Shown here: piece after piece, positions 22,777 through 32,732 of the stretch
How the letters are laid out: every line of letters starts with the position of its first letter
How positions within the stretch are numbered: the first letter of the stretch is position 1
NCBI GenBank assembly: GCA_013397795.1
Contig: VZTJ01005969.1
Location: forward strand, 88,124-152,123
Direction of reading: 5' to 3'
From: Orthonyx spaldingii
Taxonomy: Eukaryota > Chordata > Aves > Passeriformes > Orthonychidae
Length of the DNA: 64,000 nucleotides
Made by a program: the position numbers and the translations under genes
Notes under the pieces: model-generated
The model's input: only the letters and a program-made list of their open reading frames with translations
Databases searched by the model: none
Told to the model about the DNA's origin: nothing

Positions 22777-23205
22777 TGGAGGTGGTCAGAGGACTAGAGC
22801 ACCTCCTCTATGAAGACAGGCTGAGGGAGTCTGGATTGTTTAGCCTAATGAAGTGAAGGCTCCAGGGAGACCACAGCCTTCCAGTACTTAGAAGGCCTAC
22901 AGCAAAGATGAGGTTGGACTCTGTATCAGGCAGTGTAGTGATATGATGATGGATAGAGGAGTAATGGTTTTAAACAGAAAGAGGGTAAGTTTAGAAGAGG
23001 AAATTCTATAAGTCAAGGGGTGATGAAACACCGGAACAGGTTGCCCAGAGAAGCTGTGGATGCCCCATCCCTGGAAGTGTTCAAGGCCAGGTTGGATTAG
23101 GCTTTGAGCAAAATGATCTAGTGGAAGGTCTTCCTGCCCTTGCGAAGATCCTTGAGATCCTTTCCAACACAAACCATTCTATGATCTGTGGTTCTGTGAC
23201 CCACA
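22777..23205 (+). repeat. CR1 LINE, sense, 5'-truncated
   Basis: Sense CR1 3' region: 'gcacctcctctatgaagaca', 'ggctgagggagtctgg', 'ggttgcccagagaagctgtg', 'atccctggaagtgttcaagg', and the end 'ccattctatgatctgtggttctgtga'. It lies directly against the antisense copy, so the two are head to head. Confidence 0.92.
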
Positions 23206-26200
23206 GACAGCTGGTGCTTTGCCTTGTGAAGATTTCTTCTCTAGGTACACAACTTGGACAGTGTTTCATGGAAGCTGTTCCAGGTTGCAACTAACCACTG
23301 GTGCCTTTCCAGTAAGATAAGCAGTGTTTAGAGATGGATTCACCTCAAATTTCTGCATGACCTTTTAAAAAACTAAGTCTTTAAAACCATTAAAGTACAT
23401 TTTCATAATCGTAAAAATCTTGTAATGTCTTTGCTAGAATTATTTGAAGAGTTGTTTAAAAAGCGGGATTAGCTTTTTATGTAACAAAGACTTATTTTCT
23501 GTTACATACTGTCCTCAAGTGTTGTTTTAAATATCTACAACTATTCATATCTAGTCTAATTAAATCTGACTTTCATTTTTTTTCCTGTTGCCACCTGTAT
23601 TATATACAAATCATGATTTGTTTGTAAAGCAGATGGCAGGTATGAAAGAAAATAAAGTCAAATTTGGATGAAATGCACTATGTGGGGAATCAAAATGTGG
23701 GATGGAATTGGCCCAGGAGACCTGCATGCTTGTTTTTACTGCAGTAGAATAAACTAGCTTTAAAAATAAACAGAACTATGTTGATTGAAGCAGTAGTTTC
23801 AAGCTTTTCTGTTTGCAAGCTAATGTGAAACTCCCGTTGAAGCACATGGTAACTGTTTATACACTAGGATATGCAAGTGATGAGAGGAGGCCCTCAGACT
23901 TCAGCAGGAAGCTTCACAGCACACAAATTTCTCCCTGCATATGAAAATAGCTGAAATGCATTCATATAATGTAGTGCTACAGCAAACTTGGAGTCATGTT
24001 CTCATGTGCAAGTATGTTTTGCTCCAAATGACAAAAAGTCAACAACCCCTGAAAGTAACTGCTAGATGAAATCATCGTCCTTGTTAGAGCATTCAGACAA
24101 CTTTTGACCACTTCAGTCTCTTTCCATAACAAGTACCAGGTACCAGGTATTTGAAATAGCACTTAGAAGTCTGTTAAGGATTTTTATAAGGAAATCTGGC
24201 TTAACATGTGTCCGTATGTTTTTTCACAAGGTGGTTACAAAAAAAAATCCCTAAAGCTGCTATTTATCATGTAGTGACAAAACTATAACAGTATGCACAA
24301 AACTATACAACAGTATATGGTGTATATACATGCGCTAAAACCTGTATATGAATTTGTTCCTGTCAAATATAAATTTCATTTCACACCAATTGGAGAACAT
24401 CCAGATTTGATATTTTTTGTGTATTACTTGTTAGATGGGACCCATCCATATCTGTTTCTCAGAAAAAATGCAACAAATGTGGTTTGAATATCTTCAATTG
24501 TAATATTTAGTCACCTTCCACTATAACTTAGGACTTCTGTGCCTTATTTTGTTAGAATAACATGTTGAATAGCTCAGAATTTTGCTTGCTCCTACCTCTG
24601 ATGCATTTGTTAGGTGTAGAATACTTTCATGCCTGAACCTTATGCATGCCTTAGTCCGGTTCATTGAGTGACATGCAATCTTAGTATACGTTTTCCTGTG
24701 TGTACTGTCACACAAGGGCTTTTAAAGTACTTGTGTTCACAGTAAGGCTGTCTAAGTGTGTATGTACTTTCAGACTTAAGTAAGATGTTGTTGAGATGTA
24801 ATAGATAGGATTTTTAGAAAGCATTAGAAAGATTAAAAAAAATCCCATGTGAGTTTGAAATCACAGAATCACTGTAAAAGTGAAACAATGACATATGTCT
24901 CACAAGACTTGATTTGATTATTTTTGTTTAGGGGAGGTGATTAATCATTTATAAAATGGTAGATGCTTGCATGGAAAAATCCAATCTAGAGTTCTTGCCT
25001 TTAAACTAAACAAGGAGTTGGCAAATGCCTGTGAACATTAATACTATTGGTAAATTTATGAATTGTGATTTCTGAGGTGGGTAAAGTTGTAGGGGGGTGC
25101 ATAAAAAAATCAGGACTTTGACCCATTCCTCCTATATTTAACTGCAGTAGCTGAGGTTGACTTAATATATCTGGACCTTTCTGTATCTCTGTACGTGTTT
25201 GGGACATTCCAGAGCTGGTTTTTTGAGGTCATTGTGTCTTTAAACCCCTGTGCTCTTAAAGCCGTGTAGAATCTTGCCCACTATCCACAGGGTCCTTTTG
25301 ACTGTACTGAGAAAGAGCAACATGCCTAGAGAGGAAGCTGGCAGTGTGGTATATTATGACAAAAACATATAAACTTGAGCCTTGGTAAAAAGAAGGCTGC
25401 AGGACTATATATAGGGTTTTTGGAAAGTAGGATATTGTGAATAGGGAGAATAAGTGGGAATTTAATTAATTTTTTTTAATACCATCAATATTACTGATTT
25501 CTACTCTAGTAAAAGTATAGGCAGTTGAGACTTGCATTTGCCTTACATTTAAGTTTACGTAAGGGCAGTAATATAGGAAAAAATTGAAAAGTGGAAAATC
25601 TAGACAAAAACAGGTCATTAAGGAAAATGTAAAATACTTTCACTGTTAAGAAAAAAAGCTGACCTTGAGAAATGAAAATTGCAAAGAATACTCCAGAAAT
25701 CAGGAAGATGTCCCAAAGGTTGCTTTGAGTTTTTGGCGGTTCTTGGACACTAGACCTCCAGCAGTTCTTCGGGGTTAGAAACATGTTTATTTTTAAAACT
25801 TATAACTCAGCTTCTCATATAATTACCCATTTCTGAGACCTTTATGAGAACACAAGGGAAAGTGCAGTGAAAAAAACTTAATAGAAATGCTGATTTTTTT
25901 TGCCTTTTTGTCTGCTGCTGATCTGACCTCTTGCCAGCTGATGGAATGATGTAGACACAAAGCTGTAGTGATGCAGCTTATGGTAGCACAGCCCTGTGGA
26001 GATTTCCTGAGCAGCTCTTTGGGAGCTGTTACTCTGTTTTTCTACTTCTTGGTTTGTATCTATTTGCAATGGACACCGGAGCAGCACAATGGGCAGCAGC
26101 AGGTGCAGAGAAAGTGACACACATGGAGAAGGCAGAGCTTGTCTGAAAGGAGGTTGTTTCTTCCTCCCCCAGCTGACCTTGGACCTGCTGATCAGTGTTG

Positions 26201-26217
26201 GCAATGCAAGCAGTGAA
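23206..26217. other. Intergenic, no recognised gene
   Basis: 3 kb of AT-rich DNA. It contains a 16-bp perfect palindrome at 23606-23621 and otherwise nothing I can assign. Confidence 0.5.
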
Positions 26218-26440
26218 AGCCCCACATAGCCGCTCTCTCACTCTCCTGCAGTGGGATGGGGGAGAGATTTGGAAGAGTGAAAAGTGGGAGAACTCATGGG
26301 TTGAGTTGATAAAGACAGCTTAGTAGGTAAAGCAATAGCTGCATGAACAAGCAAAGCTAAACAAGGAATGAATTTATTCAGTATTTCACATGATAAGGCC
26401 GTTCTTTGGACAAGTTGCCCAGCTGTGGGATGAGTGGGTT
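26218..26440 (-). mobile_element. ERVL-type LTR fragment
   Basis: Antisense piece of the same LTR type as 54043-54641: 'agccgctctctcactc', a G-rich run, 'gagagatttggaagagtg', 'aactcatgggttgag', 'aaacaaggaatgaattta'. Only the 3' third (R/U5 side) is present. It runs into the CR1 on its right, so the boundary is approximate. Confidence 0.7.
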
Positions 26441-27472
26441 CATGGTGTGCTGGGTGAAGAACTGGCTGAAGGGCAGAACTCAAGTGTTGCAGTGAACAGG
26501 TCCACACCTGGCTGGTGACTGGTCAGCAGTGGTATTCCTCAGGGCTCCTTTCTAGGGCCAGTTCTGTTCAATATATTTCTCAGTGATCTGGATGCAGGCT
26601 TGAATACACCATTAGCAAGTTTGATGATGATTCCAGGAGGTGCTGCTGGCGCTTTTGAGGGACAAGAGGCCTTGCAGAGGGATCTGAGTAGCTTGGAGCA
26701 TTGGGCAGTGATTAAAGTGATTAAATTTAACAAGTCCAAATGCACCTAGGATGGAGCAGCACTAGACACAAGTCTAAACTGGAGAGCAGCCCTGCAGGAA
26801 GGGGGCAAGGAGTGCTGCTTGGCAGCAGGTTCAATATCATACAGCAGTGTGAGCCTGGGCAGCACAGAGGGCAAAACTTGTCCTGGTATGCATCAAACAC
26901 AGCTTCACCAGTCAGTCCATAGTGGTGATTATCCTGCTGTATTGACTGTTGGCATGGCCTCACAATTGAGTATTGTGTGAGACCCACCATTTAAAAAGGA
27001 TGTGAAGGTTCTTGAATGCATCTGGAGGAGGGCAGTGAAGCTGGGGAAGGAACTGGCAGGTGTTTTCTCTGAGGAACGGCTAAGGACACTGAACTTATGT
27101 AGTTCGGAGAGAAGGAAGTTCAGGGCTTAACTACACTGCTCTCTACATCTTCCTGAAGAGGGGTAGTGGTGATGCAGGTGCTGATCTCTTCTCCCTGGCA
27201 CACAGTGCCAAGACTCTGGGAATGGCTGGAAGCTGCGTCAGTCATTGAGACTCAGACATGACATGAGGAAACATTTCTTTACCAAGACCAGACCCTGGAA
27301 CAGTCTTCCTGGAGAGCTGGTTATGCCTGACCTTACCTTTCAGCATTTAAGAGTCATTTGGACATTGCTCTTGATAGCATGCTTTAACCTTTGGTCAGCC
27401 CTGAAGTGGTCAGGCAGTTGGACTGGATGATCACTGTGGGTCACTTCCAACTGAAATAGTCTATTCTATTCC
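26441..27472 (+). repeat. CR1 LINE, about 1 kb of 3' end including RT remnant
   Basis: The longest CR1 here. A reverse-transcriptase palm remnant can be read from 26531 (GIPQGSFLGPVLFNIF), but the frame breaks shortly after, so the copy is dead. It continues through 'gcatctggaggagggcagtg' and 'tgaggaaacatttctttacc' to the 3' end 'gtcacttccaactg' and 'ctattctatt'. Confidence 0.92.
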
Positions 27473-28949
27473 CATATGTGCATCAGACAGGCAAATGAGA
27501 AACTGGAACATGATCAAATTTCACCTTAGCAGGATTAAATACTGTTTTATTGTTCCTCATAACAATTGTGACTAGAAGTGTTTTGATGACCTCACAGTTC
27601 ACATTTTTGTTGAAGAAGTAAAATTTTCTCATTCAGAGCATTTCCCATTATGATGTGAACAATCTTTTTCCCTTCACTTTACTAGAACAATATAAGAGAT
27701 CTTTCAATTCTCATTTGAGTTTCTCTGCAAACAATGATCCAAGATGAACTTCACTTCCACCTGTTGATGAGCCTATAATATACCATGTAGCTGGTTACTC
27801 AGTTGTAGTATACTTCAGGAGTTAGTGTAGTTTGAATACAACAACTGTTGTGCTCCCTATCCAGTAAGTTTTATTTTTCATAGCCTAACTCACCAACAAA
27901 AAAGACTAAACCCTTTCTCCAATGCCAATCCTCCCAAACCCTAAGTGCTAGTGAAACATCCAGTCTATCTTGTAAAGTACTTTGCCACCAATGTACTGTT
28001 AAAATGGGCTAAACCCTGTTTACCCCAGGTAAATTATACAGATGCTCTTTCACCTCTGAAAACTCCAGTTTCTTCACAGTGGGGTCATCAGTACTGCTTA
28101 GCCTCTTGAACTTTTCTGAAGACCTGGCCATCATTTGTTGGTTGTGATTTTTTAAGGCTTCAAGACCTGGAATCAAGTTAGTGGCTTACTTTTCTTTCTT
28201 GTTCAAAAGAAAGGTTATAGCTTCCCAATTTTCAGTGAAAAGTGTCAGTATTTGAGTCTTGATAACAATTTATAAATGCTGGACGTGCTGTGAAATCGCG
28301 TATTTCAAAAAACTATTCAGGAAAAACAATGTCTGCTGATACATCTTCTTTCCACATCTAATTGTTAAAGGCACTGAAAAGTCAGGTCTTTATTAAGATA
28401 GGAAGTGATATCAAAGTCTGGATATGTACTATGATGAGATATGTCATGCATACCTGTGTATCTTAATGTTTAAAAATAGAAAAAAATCTTGGAATAAGTA
28501 TTGTGAGATTTTTTAAAAGATGGCACATTCATACTTTGAAAAAAATGCAACTGCTTTCAATTAAACCAGTGAAGTTCTTCATAAGTACATTACTTCAGCA
28601 GCTGGCTGTTCAATTAAAATAGCAACTATTCTATCGACTATTTCATGTTAAGACACATACGTGGACTGGTAATGCTGTGAAGCTTCTGATTCAGTGCTTT
28701 GTTGTATGGAGAGAGAATCATAGATAATAAGCGAACTTAATTGCTTTACTGAATCAGTTTCTGTATCTGTATTAGATAAGATTGAAAGAATCATCTGACT
28801 TTTACAATCAGTAAGAATTGCCAGTGGCAAACACATATCTCGTGGAACATATTTAGAGGTAATTATTCATACCAGTGTCATGATCTGGTTATTAAAGTTC
28901 TTAGAAATGCCTCTGCCCAAATTAAGGTGTAAATGAGACCATATGCCAG
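27473..28949. other. Intergenic, no recognised feature
   Basis: 1.5 kb of AT-rich DNA with no gene or repeat that I recognise. Confidence 0.5.
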
Positions 28950-29802
28950 TGACAATAGTATGGGGTTTATTTGATAGTAAATATGAGGGGGAGAGAGAGA
29001 GAGAGAAAGAGAGACAAGAGAAAGAAATAGAAAATAGGTGGGGGGGACAGAAAGAGGGTGACAAGAGACAGAACAAGGAAAATATCACCACTCTGTGGAT
29101 TGCAGTGATGCTCCATTGATCCTCTCCAGCTGGTCTCCTTGGTGGTGAAGGTCCCCCCAAAAAGCATAGAATCTGATGGGTTAATGTATGCTCAGGCCAG
29201 GTAGGAAAACCCAGGTACCTCCCTGGGTGGGGACAGTTTGGCATTCTCTTGCAACAGACTTTGGATCTGTTGCATCATGTACAGTCCTGTGGTGCAAGGC
29301 TTCTGGGGAGCACTTTGGGGGGTCTTTGATGGATTATGACACCTCAGCTGCCTTTCACGTGATTGTCCCATGGATGTGGTCTGTGGGACTGGGGGTTCCA
29401 CAGCTGGGCTGGTTTGTGTAAGGGAGGATGGGTGTTCAGTGCCTCTGGCCAGGGGTTACACCTGAAACCTCCTCCCCCTCCCCCTCATTTTGGGGGGAAG
29501 TCTGTATAAACCTGGCCTCTGTGGACTTTGGTCTCCCCCAGCCCAAACTCAGCCAGGGAAGAATCTCTGCTGCATTTGGTTTTCTTGTGGATGCATTCCT
29601 CTCCCCCAGCCTTGTTTGTTTCAGGTGATGGAAGAATGGGTTTTCCCTTTATCTAATCTCAGTAGTTTGACTTAGAGTCTAAACTTACAGTGAGGCATCT
29701 TCAGGGAGGCTTCTTTGTCTGTAGCTTCTTTATACAGTTTTTGTTATAATGAGCAAAACTTTGTATCAGTGTTTGAGGCATGAACTATTTCAGTCTCTGA
29801 CA
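28950..29802 (-). mobile_element. Solo LTR (family A, copy 2)
   Basis: About 853 bp, the second copy of the LTR at 990-1911, same orientation. On the minus strand it starts TGTCAGAGACTG and has AATAAA close to the far end (complement of 'gtttattt' near 28966). The 5-bp flanks are GCCAG (28945-28949) and ACCAG (29803-29807), a target duplication with one change. A GAGA-rich tract (28988-29035) corresponds to the similar tract in copy 1. Confidence 0.85.
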
Positions 29803-30321
29803 ACCAGATAGATCAATGTGCTAGATTATAGCTCTGATAATGTTCCACAATGTGACATTCTTCTCTGACTGTATGCAAATATATTTGTGGGATGTCCACA
29901 TGGTCTTTTGTAGTGCAGTTTTGGATAGTTTGGATAAATAAAATACCTGAGTCACTCTGGGATCTATGTGTGATACTGTGTTTCTAAGGTCGTCTGGGGA
30001 CTGTTGGCTCTGGCCTTGGAGGTTTGCTACCACTTACTCTTGCATACTAGCAGTCGTGCATGCCATTCAGGCTAAGACCCCACAAGCAATGGGGCAGGCA
30101 CCAAAGATGAGGGGGAAGCTGAACAAGTGTCCTTCAACAGCAAGAATCACACAAACAGTTGGCCAAATGACTAATGGTGAGGCATGCTGCATGCTGGGCA
30201 ACTGCTGAGTGGGGAGCAGTCCCCAAAGCATAACTTGCATCTTAAGCACTGAAGTGCTTATTTGAAGGCAAAACATACCCAGGAAGACAGGAGAGTTAAA
30301 AAATAATTATGTCAGCTGCAG
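29803..30321. other. Unclassified DNA between two LTRs
   Basis: About 0.5 kb of moderately GC-rich sequence. I saw no retroviral coding similarity or primer-binding site. It may be an older repeat or unique sequence. Confidence 0.35.
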
Positions 30322-30942
30322 AGTTGAGGAATACTGCCAGTGCAGGCAGCTCAGTGAGCAGCTGCAGTGCAAGTTGTGGGTTGTACCCTGGGTGGGAGGA
30401 AATGGCCCCTGGCCACCAGTCCTGACCTGGCACTGACTGTTTGCCTAACAAAGGACATGGAGACCTGTGGCACCAGACAGAGAGGGCTCTGTGGTGTGTG
30501 TGGCCAGTCACCAAGGGACTCTGTAGAACCCAAATAAACAAAGAGGGGACTCCAGACCAATTATCATGACCAAGAGGCACATGTAAGGGGCATGAAGTGT
30601 GTGAGGAACATGTCTACAGATCATAGGGATAGAAAAGCCCCTTTATTTGGGGTCCCTCTCCAGAGTCATCAGCTCGAGCTGTTGTGTTGCTACACCACAA
30701 TTAAAAGACTTAAAGGAACCAGACTCCTGGGACTCTGCTACAGGAAACCTGGGACTGAACTGGTGAGGGATACCTGTCTGTGTGAGAGAGGTGTGTGTAG
30801 GGAGTCAAGTGGGACACCTTTTGGCTTGCTGAAACTGCCTACTACAAAGGGGTTTTGGTCCCAGTAGTGAAAGTCTGGGGTGGTGCAAGTGTGACTGCTA
30901 GAGTGACATCAGAATGGTCAGGCATGAAAGTTTCCTTAACTT
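30322..30942 (+). mobile_element. LTR (family B, copy 2)
   Basis: Similar to 6899-7364, same orientation: 'gttgaggaatac', 'cagtgcaggcagctc', later 'gaatggtcaggcatg' and 'tttccttaac'. It is longer than copy 1, so one of them carries an insertion or deletion. No target duplication was found. Confidence 0.55.
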
Positions 30943-31324
30943 ACCCAATACCCTGCAAAAAAAGGGAAGGGAGCAAATGAAGGAATTAATGTATGCTTTT
31001 AACTTTTTCCCCTATCCTAAGAAGCCTGCATTAGCTTGCTGTGGCACTCAGGATGCTGTGTGACCTGGGGAAAAAACTGCTTTTGAATGATACGCAGTTT
31101 AGAAAAACAGTAAGATGTGATTCACAAAACTGTACGGTTCATGTTTGTGTCTGGAGATTGTTTGTAGCATAATGTGAACCCTGATCCTGCAGCTAGAGCC
31201 TGAAGGATTGCTGTGATAGTGGATAAGATGGCTATGCTTTAGGCATGGATAGACTGGCATAGACACATGGCTAATTTTGTTTTTTTTCTTTTTTTCTCTT
31301 ACTGATGTCTAAGAAGGGAGTAAA

Positions 31325-31433
31325 CCAAAACAACCTTCCCAGGGATGTGGTAGAGAGCTTTAAGATGGATTGGACAGGATTCTAGACAATCTTATGATGG
31401 CTCTTTCCCATGAAAAAAGTTGGGCTAGATGAC
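31325..31433 (+). repeat. CR1 LINE 3' end, left part (split by an LTR)
   Basis: 'ccttcccagggatgtggtag', 'agctttaagatgg', 'ggacaggattctagacaatc' and 'gttgggctagatgac' are CR1 3' sequence. It is interrupted at 31433 and resumes at 32138. Confidence 0.88.
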
Positions 31434-32137
31434 TGTGGCAGGATGTCCCCCACCTCCCCTCTGCCACAGAGAGGTTATCTGCTCTATTCATCAACTGGTG
31501 CACATGGATGACCCAAGCTGGGTCAAATGCCTGGCAGAAGGGGTCAACTCTGGCACCAAGGGGATGAGACCCCCAGATAAGAAATAAACATCTTGGTCTG
31601 GAGAGCAGATATGGAAAGAAATTAAAAATAAATATCATTGACCAAAGACACTGCTCTTTACGACTATAAAAACCACAAAATTTATTACAGAGATAGGAGT
31701 CTCTTACACCCTCCCTAGAAATACATAGGGCGGCTTCTCCTACGAAGCTTGGATGCATCTTCATAGATGCTTCTCCAGAAATTGAGAGAAAGGGTTTTGA
31801 TGTATGCCCCATCAGCAATTGAAGATACATGGAATCCTAATCTATACTATTTCTTCACTAGCTGTAATATAGGTACCGTAATAATGGTATGTTGTCTACT
31901 AGTAGTGTTTCTTTGTTTATCCTGTGTAGTAAGAAGTCTGGTTAAAGTCTTATGTCTGTTTTTCGTTGGTCTATTCAATAAATAATTCATGTTATAATAT
32001 GCCTGATTGGTCATTATTAAGAACTTGCAATGGGAGTGGGTTTGGGGTGCTGGCCACCTTGGTAAGGTTGTTGTCTACTGCCAAAGGCCTGGGCAAAAGC
32101 AGAAACTTGTTTAAAACTCCCCTCTCCATTCATAACA
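31434..32137 (+). mobile_element. Solo LTR inserted in CR1, perfect 5-bp target duplication
   Basis: 704 bp from TGTGGCAGG to CATAACA, flanked by an exact ATGAC duplication (31429-31433 and 32138-32142). TATAAAAA (31665-31672) and AATAAA (31977-31982) lie in the order expected for a + strand LTR. A second copy in inverse orientation is at 50070-50780. Confidence 0.92.
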
Positions 32138-32176
32138 ATGACCTTCCAGCCTGGGCTGTTCTAAGATTCCATGTTT
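32138..32176 (+). repeat. CR1 LINE 3' end, right part
   Basis: 'atgaccttccagcctgggct' then 'gttctaagattccatg' completes the CR1 interrupted at 31433. The reading 'ggctagatgac' plus 'cttccagcctgggc' restores the usual CR1 end. Confidence 0.88.
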
Positions 32177-32309
32177 TAAAACTGTAAAGCCCACTTTCAT
32201 CTTCCTTGCAGGGTTAAATTGGCCTAAGCAAAGGTGTGAGTTTAAATACTCTAGTAGGTTTGTAATAGTCTCTGTGATGCTTTTATTGTGGAGCAAGAAA
32301 GCTGACAGG

Positions 32310-32379
32310 TATAGATATAGATATAGATATAGATATAGATATAGATATAGATATAGATATAGATATAGATATAGATAGA
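32310..32379. repeat. (ATAGAT)n hexanucleotide microsatellite
   Basis: About 11-12 nearly perfect ATAGAT units with a slight break at the right end. Confidence 0.97.
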
Positions 32380-32686
32380 CATATAAACCAAGAAATAGAA
32401 TACTTCTATCTGCTATTACCAAATCTGCTTATCTCTACTTTCCTGATTGCCAGCTATTTGAAGCCATGCTACAGGCATCTTTGTTGCCATCCTCAGTATC
32501 TCTTATTGCTAATTTAGTGTTCCCTGCAAGAGGCATGCACATAACCCTAAAAGGAGCATTTGTGCAGTAAGATATGACTGCTTGCTTAATGGATGACTTG
32601 CTTGAATATATCAGGGAAAGTTGTCTGAATACCTTTAATACCCATGCTTATACATAAGTATATGTCTTATTTATATGTACATGTGT

Positions 32687-32732
32687 ATGTATATATATCT
32701 ATATATATCTATATCTATATATATATATATCT
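32687..32732. repeat. AT-rich (TATATC/TA)n simple repeat
   Basis: Mixed TATATATC and TA units. Confidence 0.92.

Noticed and set aside
29803..30321. Possible retroviral internal region between LTRs at 28950-29802 and 30322-30942
   Set aside because: The two LTRs belong to different families and face opposite ways, and only 0.5 kb separates them. No primer-binding site or viral coding similarity was seen, so they are not the two ends of one provirus.
31360..31830. 156-codon minus-strand frame
   Set aside because: It spans the CR1-LTR junction and most of the solo LTR. The related 132-codon frame at 50386-50784 is the same LTR read from its inverse copy. Both are non-coding LTR sequence.
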